A DNA stretch of 64,000 nt from Mycolicibacterium aubagnense. GTDB lineage: Bacteria > Actinomycetota > Actinomycetes > Mycobacteriales > Mycobacteriaceae. Shown here piece after piece: positions 26,473-35,538 of the stretch. The DNA is taken from contig NZ_AP022577.1 of the NCBI RefSeq assembly GCF_010730955.1, positions 4,402,001 to 4,466,000 of the forward strand, written 5' to 3'. A model generated the notes under the pieces. That model was not told where the DNA came from and made no database searches. It saw only the letters and a list, made by a program, of their open reading frames with translations. Both the position numbers and the translations under genes were made by a program. Position 1 is the stretch's first letter; the number at the start of each line of letters is the position of its first letter.

Positions 26473-27228
26473 CTACAGCACGTTCTCCGGACCCACGACC
26501 GCCCACACGGTCTTGCCCGCTGGTGTCGGCAGATTCCCCCAGACACGCGTCAGCGCAGCCACCATCGCCAAGCCGGATATCCGCCTGACGCTGTGCGCGG
26601 CATCTTCGTTGCGCTCTGCCAGTGCTGGACTGGCATCCTCGACCGCGACGGTGACCAACTCGCCGTCGTACTCGACCCTCAGCGTGGGCGAAGAGTCCGT
26701 GTGCCGCAACACGTTTTCGACCAACGCCGTGGCGATCACGGCGGCAACCGGGATCATGGCCGGGCAAGACCAGCCGGACAGCCAGCCACCGACCAGCCGT
26801 TGCGCGTCGATGACGCTGCTGACGTGGGGCGGCAGGTCCGCACGTGCGCGGTGCCGTCGCGGGGGGAGCGTGCTGCCCATCGACTGCACCGCTTCGCGCA
26901 GGGTGGCGAACACCGGTACGTAGCGCGTGATGCCGAGGCCGTGAATGACGTCCCGAACCCCATCGCTGGCGCAGATCAGCATGATCGGTACGTCGGGCCA
27001 GGTGCTCACGAGCCACCGGGCACTGGTGAAGACCGACCATGCCGATGCATCCGGTACCTGCAACTCGTTGACATCGACGATCACCGCGCGGGGTTCGTCC
27101 AGTGTCGCCTTGACCACGATGTCCCGAACCGTGTGATACGACAGGCCATCAAGCACGCCGGCGCACGCCATCGTGTACTCACCGCACCTGCCGTAGACGG
27201 GCGCGCTGACGTGTACCAGGTCAGTCAC
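26473..27228 (-). CDS. STAS-domain plus ATPase-like anti-sigma-type regulator
   Basis: The 251-aa product has an N-terminal STAS-like domain (about 1-110: RAVIVDVNELQVPDASAWSV, typical of anti-anti-sigma factors). The C-terminal part resembles a serine-kinase type HATPase: AAVIATALVENVLRHTDSSP holds the N-box Glu/Asn, with VAVEDASPALAERN and GLAMVAALTRVWGN further on. Mycobacteria use such proteins to control alternative sigma factors such as SigF. I chose GTG 27228 as start because the 32 residues before it are Arg/Cys-rich and unlike the family; an ATG at 27324 is the alternative. The aspect of the STAS site (Ser at DASAW) suggests possible phosphorylation control. Confidence 0.75.
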   Translation of the reverse strand: MTDLVHVSAPVYGRCGEYTMACAGVLDGLSYHTVRDIVVKATLDEPRAVIVDVNELQVPDASAWSVFTSARWLVSTWPDVPIMLICASDGVRDVIHGLGITRYVPVFATLREAVQSMGSTLPPRRHRARADLPPHVSSVIDAQRLVGGWLSGWSCPAMIPVAAVIATALVENVLRHTDSSPTLRVEYDGELVTVAVEDASPALAERNEDAAHSVRRISGLAMVAALTRVWGNLPTPAGKTVWAVVGPENVL

Positions 27229-27471
27229 CGGCTTCTGCCGGTGGAAGGGCCAGCGGCAACAACGTCGCGTGATCCGTTCTGGTTGGCCACTGCGCCCACC
27301 CACTTCCAGCGTCAGCGCGCTCAATCTCGTTGTCTCATCGGCATTGGACCGATCGCCGGCATGGTCTCGGTCAGCCCAGGTGATTACGTACCCGATTAAT
27401 TGCGTACCCGATGGTGTGGCTGTGAAACAGCTGCCTCACGGACGCTCGCGCCTCGTGGTCGCCAAGTGACG

Positions 27472-27963
27472 CTACTTCTGGCCGCCTCGGCTGCAGTTCG
27501 GCTGGGCCGGCTTGGCGGGCCAGGCGCACACGTTGAGATACGTCTCGGTGCCGAACCCGCCACCATCGAACACGCCGTAGTTGTCGCCATGGGTCCCGGT
27601 GTAGGTGGCGCCCCCGCCCCCGCCCGGGCCTCCGCCGGACGACACGATGGTGGTGACGGTCCAGCCCTTGCCTTCGAGCGCGGCCTTGTAGGCGGTGACC
27701 ACGTCGGTAGGGGCGCCCGTCACCTTGAAGCCGAGGTGGATCCCGTTGTTTGCGACGGCGTCTGGCCCATAGGTCTGGGCGGTGCCCGCGGGTGTCGGCA
27801 CCAGCGCCTGCAGCTGTGCGGGGCTCGTCGCTGCTGCAGACGCGGTGGTGGCCGGTGCGCTGGTCGGCGCTCCCTTGCTGCCAGAGTCGGAAGTGCTGGT
27901 ACAGCCCGTTACGAGACCAATGACCGCCGCCGCGACCGCCACCGAACGAATTGCGTTGCCCAT
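27472..27963 (-). CDS. secreted lipoprotein, hypothetical
   Basis: A 163-aa protein with a type II signal peptide: hydrophobic segment AVAAAVIGLVTG followed by lipobox Cys21 (LVTGC). A Ser/Thr/Ala linker leads to a compact domain (TYGPDAVANNGIHLGFKVTG, DVVTAYKAALEGKGWTV, a Gly-rich loop, and a C-terminal region with two Cys, NVCAWPAKPAQPNC). The domain looks like small extracellular beta-alpha proteins of mycobacteria; no function known. The neighbouring LuxR-type gene is divergent, with a gap of about 100 bp. Confidence 0.85.
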   Translation of the reverse strand: MGNAIRSVAVAAAVIGLVTGCTSTSDSGSKGAPTSAPATTASAAATSPAQLQALVPTPAGTAQTYGPDAVANNGIHLGFKVTGAPTDVVTAYKAALEGKGWTVTTIVSSGGGPGGGGGATYTGTHGDNYGVFDGGGFGTETYLNVCAWPAKPAQPNCSRGGQK

Positions 27964-28065
27964 GGTCGCGCTCCCATCGTCGAGCGCACGGTATCAACGT
28001 ATTCATCGGAATGGTCAAAAACGGCGCGGTTGGGCGGTCGCGGGCATCGCACCTACGATGCGAAC

Positions 28066-30276
28066 GTGGTGGCGGATGGCGGGAGCGGGTACATCCCGAC
28101 GGCTACCTACGGTCCGCCCCGATTGGGTGGCGCCGTGATCGCGCGGCCGTCGGTGACGCCGATGCTGCTCGCATCAGACGCACAACTGGTTGTGGTGACC
28201 GCGCCCGCCGGATACGGCAAGACCACCGCGGCGGCGCTGTGGGACGACGCCGAAGCACGTCCGTTCGCCTGGGTCCGGCTGGACCATCTCGACAACGACC
28301 CGGCACACCTGCTACTGCACCTGGTGACCGCGGTGGACCAGGTCAGCACGGTCGATGCCGCGACGTTCCGGTACCTGCGTGGATTGGGCCGGGCCGTCGA
28401 TACCCAACTGGTGCCCGCGGTGGTCGCGGCACTGGAGTCCGCCGGTCCGATTGTGTTGGTGCTGGATGATGTTCATGAGCTCACGCACGACGCCGCGGTG
28501 TCTGCCTTGCGTGCGCTGGTCCAGCTGGCCCCGGAGTCGACGACGCTGACGTTGATCGGTCGGCACGCACCGCCGCTCGATCTGGCGCGGCGCAGGCTGC
28601 AGGGTAGCGTGCTGGAGATCGGCCCCGATCAGCTGAAACTCTCTGCGGCAGAGGCGGAATCAGCTCTCGCTTCCGTCGGCGCGCCGGTCGGCTCGTCGGC
28701 CGCGCTGGTGATCGAACGCTGTGAGGGCTGGGCCGCCGGCGTGGTCATGGCGGGAATGGCCCTGCGTGACGGCGCGTCCGGTGACACGATCACCGGACGT
28801 CACCGCCTGGTGGCGGACTATCTGATGGAAGAGGTGCTGGGCCGGCTGGATCCGGAGCTCGAGACTTTCCTGGTCGAATCGGCGGTGCTCGACCACTTCA
28901 GCGCGGATGACCTGAACAACGTTCTGCAGCGCGATGATTCGGCAGATCTGCTCGGTGCGATCCACGCTTCGGGCAACCTGTTCCTGGTCGCGCTCGATGA
29001 CCAGGGCGTCGAGTACCGGTATCACCGGCTGTTCGCCGATCTGCTGCGGGAACGGCTGCGGAACCGGGATCCGGCGCGCTTCCGCGATGTGGCCTCCCGG
29101 GCCGCGGCCCACTTGGAGCGTGCCGGTGATCTCGACGGCGCTCTGCTGCAGGCCTTGGCGGCCGACGACCCGGCTCGTGCCGCGGCGCTGGTCGAGCGTG
29201 ACGCGGTACGTCTCGGATTCGACGGTCGCGCAGGGATTTTGGAACGTCGGCTGAGCCTGCTCGATGACCACGTGTTCGCCGATTACCCTGACGCCGCCAT
29301 CGCGCGAGCCTGGCTGGGCGTGACGCTGGGAGACGCTGAGCTGATCCAGCGGTCTCTCCTGCTGGCCGCTGCGGCGGACACCGGCGAGGCGTTGGCTGAC
29401 GGCACGGCATCGGTGAAAGTGGCTGCGGCGCTGGTGGGTTCTCTCGTCGGTATCGGCGGTGTGCTGGAGGTGGTGCGGCACGCCGACACGGTGTGCGGCG
29501 CCGGCGATCACCTGGCCAACCCGTGGTGGGGTGCCGCCGCCTCGGTCAGGGGTGCGGCGCTGTCGATGATCGGTGATGCGGAAAATGCCAGAGCCACACT
29601 GGAATCGTCGCTGCCCGTCCTTGACGATCTGCCCGGATTCCGGGCGGTCGCGCTGGCGCACCTCGCCCTGCTGGACCTTGACGACGGCGCCCTTGTGCGC
29701 GCTGCGCAGGCCAGCGCACAGGCCCGCAGCATCGTCGACTCCCGCGATTTGTGTGACCTGGTGCCCATGGTCGTCGTCTACGCGGTGGACGGGCTGGTGC
29801 GCGGGCACCGCGGTGATGCGGCCGGGGCGCGAGACGCAGTGCGGAGTACCGAACGGCTGCTGGAGCGCCTGGGTGACCTGGCCGCCCGCACCGCGGCACT
29901 GGGCCACGCGTTGACCGCGGCCACCGCCCTCGAGATCGACGACCCCGACCTGTCCCGTCGGCACCTGGATGCGGGTCAGCTGGCCTGCCGCCGGGAGCCC
30001 GACGCGGCCGCGGTGCAGCTCCGATTGGTGCGGGTGCGGGAATTGCTTGCGGCACATGCGCAGCGCGGTCCGCGGCCAGCTCTGACCGCGGCCGAGCTGC
30101 GCCTGCTACCGCACCTGGCCACCCATCTGTCCCTGCAGAAGATCGCCGCGGAATTGCACCTGGGGCGGGAAACCGTGAAGAGTCAGGCGAAATCGATCTA
30201 CCGGAAGCTGTCGGTGTCGTCGCGCACCGCGGCCGTCACCGAAGCGGGGCGCCTCGGCCTGCTCGATCGGCACTGA
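28066..30276 (+). CDS. MalT-like LuxR-family ATP-dependent regulator
   Basis: A 736-aa STAND-type transcription regulator. N-terminal nucleotide-binding domain: Walker A APAGYGKTT at residues 46-54 and Walker B VLVLDDVHEL near 128-138. The middle is a long helical-repeat (TPR-like) sensor region from about 250 to 660. The C-terminal LuxR helix-turn-helix is LTAAELRLLPHLATHLSLQK and RETVKSQAKSIYRKLSVSSR. GTG 28066 is chosen (GTG 28069 is an alternative) because the N-terminal GYIPTATYGPPRLGG matches the MalT-type start; the frame open farther upstream overlaps the lipoprotein gene. Ligand unknown. It is convergent with the transporter operon, 4 bp from its last gene. Confidence 0.87.
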   Translation: MVADGGSGYIPTATYGPPRLGGAVIARPSVTPMLLASDAQLVVVTAPAGYGKTTAAALWDDAEARPFAWVRLDHLDNDPAHLLLHLVTAVDQVSTVDAATFRYLRGLGRAVDTQLVPAVVAALESAGPIVLVLDDVHELTHDAAVSALRALVQLAPESTTLTLIGRHAPPLDLARRRLQGSVLEIGPDQLKLSAAEAESALASVGAPVGSSAALVIERCEGWAAGVVMAGMALRDGASGDTITGRHRLVADYLMEEVLGRLDPELETFLVESAVLDHFSADDLNNVLQRDDSADLLGAIHASGNLFLVALDDQGVEYRYHRLFADLLRERLRNRDPARFRDVASRAAAHLERAGDLDGALLQALAADDPARAAALVERDAVRLGFDGRAGILERRLSLLDDHVFADYPDAAIARAWLGVTLGDAELIQRSLLLAAAADTGEALADGTASVKVAAALVGSLVGIGGVLEVVRHADTVCGAGDHLANPWWGAAASVRGAALSMIGDAENARATLESSLPVLDDLPGFRAVALAHLALLDLDDGALVRAAQASAQARSIVDSRDLCDLVPMVVVYAVDGLVRGHRGDAAGARDAVRSTERLLERLGDLAARTAALGHALTAATALEIDDPDLSRRHLDAGQLACRREPDAAAVQLRLVRVRELLAAHAQRGPRPALTAAELRLLPHLATHLSLQKIAAELHLGRETVKSQAKSIYRKLSVSSRTAAVTEAGRLGLLDRH

Positions 30277-30280
30277 CCGG

Positions 30281-31123
30281 TCAGGCTCTGCGAGCGAGGA
30301 ACCGCGCGAACGGGATCAGCATGGTGAACTCGGCGATCAGCACCACCGTGATCATCACGGTGACGCGCGGGTCGTCGAAGTTCTGCCCGGCCACCACGAA
30401 GGCCGCCGCCGCATTGCGTTGCGCCGTGCCCAGGGCCAGGACCGGTCGCGCGGTGGCGCTGAAAAATACCAGGGCCCAACCGATTCCCGCGCAAATGGCG
30501 GTGTAGACGATGGCCGCCAGGATGCCGCGGGTGCCGTAGACCGACAGCACTTCCCGGAAATTGGCGACGATGGTGAGGACGACCACCAGCACCATGCTGA
30601 CGGTGCTCAGCAGTCCGACGGCCGGCCTGACGCGGGCGGCCGTCTCCGCGGCCTGCTTCCGCCAGAGCAGCCCGATCGCCAACGGGATGAGCATGAGAAT
30701 CACCAGCGAGGAAGCGATCGCGAGGGGATTGACCTCCGAGCCCTTGAGGAAGATCGGCAGCACGATCGGTACATAGGCCACCGTGGTGATCATCAACAGC
30801 GCCATCACACCTACCGTCAACCCGGTGTCGGCCTTGGCGAATTCGGCGAGCTTGATCAGGAACGGTGCACCGGCGGCCAGGCCGCACAGGAGCAGTCCGA
30901 TTCCAAGTGGCTCATCGAGGGCCAACAAGCGCCACAGACCGAACGCAACCATCGGTGCGGCAACGAAATTGGCGACCAGGGCCAGGCTCACCACCCGAAC
31001 GTCCTTGAGCGGAGCCAGGATCTGGGCCGGGGTCAGGCTGAGTCCGACGCCCAGCGTGCTGGACACGACGAAGAGGACGACGGCGATATTCGAACCGCGC
31101 GCCGCCAGATCGCTCAGGGTCAC
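30281..31123 (-). CDS. BASS-family (bile acid:sodium symporter-like) transporter
   Basis: A 280-aa integral membrane protein with about nine hydrophobic segments, for example IAVVLFVVSSTLGVGLSL, ALVANFVAAPMVAFGL, GIGLLLCGLAAGAPFLIKL and ALLMITTVAYVPIVLPI. The motifs NFVAAP, GAAGAPFLIK-like and TAQRNAAAAF match bile acid:sodium symporter relatives. Substrate unknown; probably an organic anion. The GTG start overlaps the stop of the preceding gene by 4 nt, and it is the last gene of a four-gene operon with a DyP-like peroxidase. Confidence 0.85.
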   Translation of the reverse strand: MTLSDLAARGSNIAVVLFVVSSTLGVGLSLTPAQILAPLKDVRVVSLALVANFVAAPMVAFGLWRLLALDEPLGIGLLLCGLAAGAPFLIKLAEFAKADTGLTVGVMALLMITTVAYVPIVLPIFLKGSEVNPLAIASSLVILMLIPLAIGLLWRKQAAETAARVRPAVGLLSTVSMVLVVVLTIVANFREVLSVYGTRGILAAIVYTAICAGIGWALVFFSATARPVLALGTAQRNAAAAFVVAGQNFDDPRVTVMITVVLIAEFTMLIPFARFLARRA

Positions 31124-32133
31124 ATCGTCACCAGATTGCGCCAGAACGACTTCAAGCTGTCGCTGGCGCCGAACAACGTCGTGAAGTGCGTCGAGTCGAC
31201 CAGCACGATGTCACCGGCGCGGTCACCCGTCGGCGGCATGTGGATCAGCGCGTTGAACTCGGTGTTGCCCGCCAAAGTGAACGGGTGCGGCCGGGTCTGG
31301 TCGATCAACTGGCGGCCCAGGACCCGAAGCTCCGGCCCCTCAGGCGCGGTCAACTGGTAGTGCGGCAGATGCGGATGCAAGGCCAGCGTCGTGACGTCGC
31401 GCAGCAGCCCGGCCGAATCCAGATCACGGAAAGCGGTAAGCGGCACAATCTGTTTGGTGCCCTCGACCGTCGCGGGACGCAGGCCCCAGGTGTTGTGCAC
31501 CGGAATGTTCAGCCCGGTCAGCAGCGAGCGGGCGTAGCCGCTGAAGTTCTGGACGCGCGGCGTCAGCGGATCGCCATGATGCAGGTATTCCATCTGCTGC
31601 TGCTCTTTGTCGTCGGTGAAGCCGACGTCATGGTGCGGAGCCAGCATCAGGCAGGTGCCCTCGCGCTTGAGCCACTGCTGAATCGCGGCGATCTCTTCCG
31701 GAGTGGCCTCCTCGTCGCCGAGCAGGTGATCCAGACCGAAGATCATCAGGGTGTCGGTGTCGTCCAGGATGCGTTCATCGATCGGCTGCCGGTACCCGGC
31801 CTGGTCGACCCGCTGGAATACCGCAACGGGATGCCCGGTCGCTGCACCGGCCACGTCCTGGAATGACAGGGACGAGCGGTGGAACAGTTCCAGCGTGCCA
31901 TCGACGCCCTGCAGGAAGTTCCGCGGGCTGTACTCGGGGCCTTCGTATGCCGGCCACGTCGCCGCGCGAACCTCGGTCATGGTGGAGAACCGGTTGTACA
32001 GCAGCGCCGGGTCGCGCTGGGCCTCCCAGGGGTAGCTCCACGACCAGTAGATGCTGACGCGTCGGTTGCCGTTGTGCGGGCGGGCGATGTGGGCCTGGTT
32101 GTACGTGCGGGCGTACGGAAGGGCGGTGGTCAC
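31120..32133 (-). CDS. 337-aa cytoplasmic protein of unknown function
   Basis: No family recognised. No signal peptide or membrane segment. The core has alternating strands and helices (DTDTLMIFGLDHLLGDEEAT, IQQWLKREGTCLMLAPHHD) resembling the glutamine-amidotransferase-like or DUF4350/ThuA-type folds that report strand-loop-helix 'flexible' active sites, but no catalytic triad can be assigned. Several His residues (HPHLPHYQL, APHHDVGF) could bind metal. The GTG start overlaps the DyP-like gene's stop by 4 nt and the gene's own stop overlaps the BASS start by 4 nt, so it is translationally coupled to both and probably works with the peroxidase. Confidence 0.75.
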   Translation of the reverse strand: MTTALPYARTYNQAHIARPHNGNRRVSIYWSWSYPWEAQRDPALLYNRFSTMTEVRAATWPAYEGPEYSPRNFLQGVDGTLELFHRSSLSFQDVAGAATGHPVAVFQRVDQAGYRQPIDERILDDTDTLMIFGLDHLLGDEEATPEEIAAIQQWLKREGTCLMLAPHHDVGFTDDKEQQQMEYLHHGDPLTPRVQNFSGYARSLLTGLNIPVHNTWGLRPATVEGTKQIVPLTAFRDLDSAGLLRDVTTLALHPHLPHYQLTAPEGPELRVLGRQLIDQTRPHPFTLAGNTEFNALIHMPPTGDRAGDIVLVDSTHFTTLFGASDSLKSFWRNLVTM

Positions 32134-33467
32134 GATGCTCCTAAGTGTGCGAGTTTCGAGAGGTAACGCAGCGCGCTGAGGCCTGGCAGGAAGAAGTACG
32201 CCCCGCCGCGCAGTGTGGTGAACGCCGGTAACCCCTTGAGTACCTTGCGGATCGGCCGCTTCGGGATCGTGAAGTCCAGCGTGCCGTCCTGGGTGCCGCA
32301 GATGGGATCGTGTTCGTTTCCGAGCTCCTGGAACGCCGTGTCGTTGATCCAGACGTTCTGGGCGAACTCGAACTGCCGTACCAGGCTGGCGCAGATCAGG
32401 AACATCCCGACGCCGCGTTCGACGCCATCATCGGGTACGCCTTCAGCCAGCGCCGGGCCGTAGGTGCCGCTGCGCCGGATCATCCTGCGCCGATTGGGAT
32501 TCGGTTCACTATCGCGGGGATTGAGCCGGCGCGCATGCGAGCCGACCGGGCACCGGTAGCCGTGGGGGTCCGTGGTGGCGTAGTCGAAATCGTTGTTGCG
32601 CATCGGATCCGCGCCGAGTTCGGGATCGTCGTGCTCCGGTGCCAGCACCAGTGGTGCTCCGCTGCGCCACCGGCCCATGAACTTGGCGGCCAGCAGTTCC
32701 TCGCCCGCGGCGTCCACGGCGTTCTGCCTCAGGTAGTCACGGAAGGCGCCGACGTGTTCCTCGAGCCGGCGGTACGCCAGGTAACTGCCGTTGCGTGAAA
32801 GCGACTCGAGGGCAGGCTGATTCGCCACCAGACCGTCCTCGTCCGGATAGCCGAGGATGAACTCGCCGGGCGCCAGCGCACCACCGGCACCGGGGATCAG
32901 CGGCTCGCCGGACCCCTGCATCTGCGGCTGAGAAATCGGATCGCGGTACCCGAAGTGATCGTGGTCGTAGTCGAACGGCGGCGTGGCCGCCAAGTCCAGA
33001 TGCGACAGCGTCCGCACTCCGGGGCAACGGGCCAGCAGTGCGTCGTGTTCGCCGACGCACCGCACCCGCTCGTCCTCGTCCCGGGCGAACAGGATGACGA
33101 TCGCGTGCAGATCGTCACCCGCCAGCCCGCCGACCCAGTGCTCGGGTGCGGCCGCGCCGGTGTCGCCGAGGATATCGGCGCGGGCGGCCATGCCCTCGCG
33201 AAATTCGGCAGGGAAGGTGGCCAGGGTCTCCTCGTCAACCCCCAACGCGCGCAAGCCGTTCCAGGTGAACGCCAAGTTGACCCACCGGTTGAAGACGTTG
33301 ACGGTCTTGCGTACGTCGGTCGCCGACTGCACGAGCGGGACCATCTCGGCCAGCCAAGTCTGCCCGGCCTCAGGGGTGTCGAAAGACAGGAACTCGTACC
33401 GGCCGGTGAGGTGGGGCGTCCCGGTCAGCATGATGTGCTGGATGTCGTCGAATTCGAGTGCTGTCAT
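32130..33467 (-). CDS. DyP-type peroxidase-like heme protein with altered GXXDG motif
   Basis: A 445-aa protein with DyP features: FGYRDPISQP at the place of the family motif GXXDG (the Asp is kept, the last Gly is Pro), and the proximal heme His in GSHARRLNPRD. Other family-like features are RRSGTYGPAL, FLICASLVRQFEFAQNVWIN and a final GGAYFFLPGLSAL. No Tat or Sec signal is present, so it acts in the cytoplasm or in a compartment. ATG 33467 is preferred; the open frame runs farther upstream but that part overlaps the 187-aa gene. The start overlaps that gene's stop by 4 nt (ATGA). Expected reaction: H2O2-dependent oxidation or a related heme reaction; the Pro change makes substrate and activity uncertain. 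Confidence 0.82.
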   Translation of the reverse strand: MTALEFDDIQHIMLTGTPHLTGRYEFLSFDTPEAGQTWLAEMVPLVQSATDVRKTVNVFNRWVNLAFTWNGLRALGVDEETLATFPAEFREGMAARADILGDTGAAAPEHWVGGLAGDDLHAIVILFARDEDERVRCVGEHDALLARCPGVRTLSHLDLAATPPFDYDHDHFGYRDPISQPQMQGSGEPLIPGAGGALAPGEFILGYPDEDGLVANQPALESLSRNGSYLAYRRLEEHVGAFRDYLRQNAVDAAGEELLAAKFMGRWRSGAPLVLAPEHDDPELGADPMRNNDFDYATTDPHGYRCPVGSHARRLNPRDSEPNPNRRRMIRRSGTYGPALAEGVPDDGVERGVGMFLICASLVRQFEFAQNVWINDTAFQELGNEHDPICGTQDGTLDFTIPKRPIRKVLKGLPAFTTLRGGAYFFLPGLSALRYLSKLAHLGAS

Positions 33468-34027
33468 TGCATTTGGTCCAACATGTCGGAGAATGCGGCC
33501 TTGAGCCGCAGGGCCTTCTTGATCTCGACGGACGTCACGTACGGGTACTCGCCGTACTCCAGGAAGCTGGGCACCTGGTGCTCGCGGACGAACATGATGA
33601 ACGCCTCCGGGTTGGTCTTCCAGTCCTCCGGGAAGCCCTCCAGATGGGTGAACGCGGTGGTGATGCCCGTCGAGCTGAACAGCTTGACGGCATCCTCGGT
33701 GTACTTGTCGAAATCGGTGTCGAAGATGCCCTGGTACTGAAAGTGCAGACCAGAACCGACGTCGAAAAGCTGCCAGCGCAAGTAGTGCAACTTCAGCGGG
33801 GCCAGGACATCGGGCTGCGCGGCGACCGCTGCTTCGAGCTGCGTGCCGTAGTCGCGGATGGCCTGCTCGTGGCCGTCGAGGACCTTGGCGATGATGTTGA
33901 AGCCGTAGCATGCCGGCGTCTGCGGATAGACCGGCCCGTAGCGCCCGCGCGTGAGCTCGAAGTAGCCCTCCCTGGGGATGGCAAGAGCTGCCGGCTGGGA
34001 CCAGTCGTTGTTTCCTTTGTGCGCCAT
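33464..34027 (-). CDS. 187-aa protein, first gene of the DyP-like operon
   Basis: No family recognised. Soluble, rich in aromatic residues (GYFELTRGRYGPVYPQTPAC, YLRWQLFDVGSGLHFQYQGI). The pattern LHFQYQGIFDTDFDKYTEDA followed by GITTAFTHLEGFPEDW suggests a ferredoxin-like alpha/beta fold as in Dabb/EthD or DyP-half domains. Such a protein next to a DyP-like enzyme could be a partner or a cargo-handling subunit; this is inference. ATG start at 34027. Its stop overlaps the peroxidase start by 4 nt. Confidence 0.75.
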   Translation of the reverse strand: MAHKGNNDWSQPAALAIPREGYFELTRGRYGPVYPQTPACYGFNIIAKVLDGHEQAIRDYGTQLEAAVAAQPDVLAPLKLHYLRWQLFDVGSGLHFQYQGIFDTDFDKYTEDAVKLFSSTGITTAFTHLEGFPEDWKTNPEAFIMFVREHQVPSFLEYGEYPYVTSVEIKKALRLKAAFSDMLDQMQ

Positions 34028-34097
34028 GGCAACGAGATTATGGACGCGGCGGGCTGGCGTCGTCCCCCGATTCGGGGGAAATTGACGCGCCGGCGGT

Positions 34098-34817
34098 TCA
34101 GCCGCGGCTGACGGTGTTGGACCCGCCCGGTGTGGGGATCTCCGGCGTTCCGGAGTGGTAGGTCACCCGGTTGTCCATGCCCGACGCGACGATCTTCTCG
34201 GCAGAGTCGACGACCACGGTGTTGTCGATGCCGGACACGGTGACCGTCGCGCAGTGCCCGCTGATGGTGACGCTGTTGGACACCCCGCTGATGCTGACCG
34301 GGCGGTCGTTGCATTCCAGTGTCCGGTGGCCGCGCACGCCCGCGATCTGGATGGGTCTGTTGGGATCGTCGGACTGCGGCGGCAGTTCCACCAGGCCTGG
34401 TCCTGACATCACCGTGGTGCCGTTGACGACCACCGAGGACTCGTCACCGGGAGGTGCCGGAGTTGGCACCGACACCGAGACGCTGGGTTGCCGGCCGGCG
34501 CTCGGTGGGAGGAACGTCATGTGCTTCTTGCCCGTGAGGTTGGCGAAGACGATGATCCCCGCGATCACCGGACCGGCCAGTACGGCGAGGATGACGACCG
34601 CGAAGATCAGGCGGCGACTCGTTGCGCCCGACGTGGTGGGCATTGACGGCTTAGGTGGCCAGGCCTTTGGGGGCCGGCCGGCGTACGGCCTGCTCACCGC
34701 CGGTGCGCGGGAGGACCACGCTTGCCCGGGCTCCGTCAACTCTGAGGCCCGCGCCTGTTCGTTCATCGCGCGCTCGAGCTCGCGGATGCGGGCCTCTGGA
34801 TCGTCGTCGCGACTCAT
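34098..34817 (-). CDS. membrane-anchored DUF3060-type protein
   Basis: A 239-aa protein. The N-terminus is cytoplasmic and begins with a charged helix (MSRDDDPEARIRELERAMNE), followed by a Pro-rich linker and one membrane segment at about residues 69-91 (RLIFAVVILAVLAGPVIAG). The outside domain carries the repeating pattern SISGVSNSVTISGHCATVTV and SGIDNTVVVDSAEKIVASGM, a right-handed beta-helix-like repeat typical of DUF3060 proteins. Two Cys (LECNDRP, SGHCATV) may form a disulfide. Function unknown; similar proteins are common in mycobacteria. Confidence 0.85.
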   Translation of the reverse strand: MSRDDDPEARIRELERAMNEQARASELTEPGQAWSSRAPAVSRPYAGRPPKAWPPKPSMPTTSGATSRRLIFAVVILAVLAGPVIAGIIVFANLTGKKHMTFLPPSAGRQPSVSVSVPTPAPPGDESSVVVNGTTVMSGPGLVELPPQSDDPNRPIQIAGVRGHRTLECNDRPVSISGVSNSVTISGHCATVTVSGIDNTVVVDSAEKIVASGMDNRVTYHSGTPEIPTPGGSNTVSRG

Positions 34818-34848
34818 GGTCCGATGCTGTCACACCCGCAGGGGTGGC

Positions 34849-35538
34849 TCAACGCCACAGATACCGCGTCTTGGGCCGGCCCGTCCCGCCGTATTCACTT
34901 CGGCGCGTAACGGTTCCGTCCTCGGCCAGCCGTTCCAGATACCGCCACGCGGTCACCCGGGCCACCCCGACGGCCTTCGCGGCCTCGTCCGCGGTCAGGC
35001 CGTCGGGGCTGTCCCGCACCGCGCGGGCGATGTCATCGTTGGTCAGCGTCGCGGCACCCTTCGGGGCCGCGGATTTGTCTGCGCCGGTGCGTAATTCGGC
35101 GAGCGCTCGGTCCACCTCGGCCTGGCTCGCCGCATCCACCCCGGCCGGCAGTGCCGTCCGGTACCGCTGATAGCGCTCCAAGCGGTCCCGGAACGCCGCG
35201 AAGGTGAACGGTTTCAGCAGGTACGCCAGCGCACCGTGCGCGACAGCGGCACGCACCATCTCCAGGTCGCGCTCGGAGGTGATGGCGATGATGTCCGGGG
35301 CCGGTCGCAGCCCGGACAGGGCCGAGGCGAGGCTGATGCCACTGGCGTCGGGCAGTCCGAGGTCCAGCAGCACGAGGTCGACGGGGTCGTCCGTCGCGGT
35401 TGCCCGGCTGGCGGTCTGAATCGCCTCGCGCGCGGTATGGGCCACCGCTGTGACTGAAAAGCCTTCCAGCCGTTCGACGTACGTGCGGTGCGCCTCGGCG
35501 ATCAGCGGGTCGTCGTCGACGATCAGCACCCTGGTCAT
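34849..35538 (-). CDS. CitB/DcuR-family response regulator
   Basis: A 229-aa regulator with a receiver domain (VLIVDDDPLIAEAHRTYVE acidic pocket, phospho-acceptor Asp in LVLLDLGLPDASG, Thr in AITSERD, Lys in YLLKPF). The C-terminal helix-turn-helix is GLTADEAAKAVGVARVTAWR. This is the plan of CitB/DcuR regulators that answer to C4-dicarboxylates or citrate. ATG 35538 overlaps the kinase stop by 4 nt, so the pair is co-translated. The likely target is the divergent dctA-type gene at 37242. Confidence 0.9.
   Translation of the reverse strand: MTRVLIVDDDPLIAEAHRTYVERLEGFSVTAVAHTAREAIQTASRATATDDPVDLVLLDLGLPDASGISLASALSGLRPAPDIIAITSERDLEMVRAAVAHGALAYLLKPFTFAAFRDRLERYQRYRTALPAGVDAASQAEVDRALAELRTGADKSAAPKGAATLTNDDIARAVRDSPDGLTADEAAKAVGVARVTAWRYLERLAEDGTVTRRSEYGGTGRPKTRYLWR

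Noticed and set aside
33468..33911. N-terminal extension of the DyP-like protein
   Set aside because: It overlaps the 187-aa gene completely and reads as Arg/His/Gly-rich noise; ATG 33467 with the 4-nt overlap is the better start.
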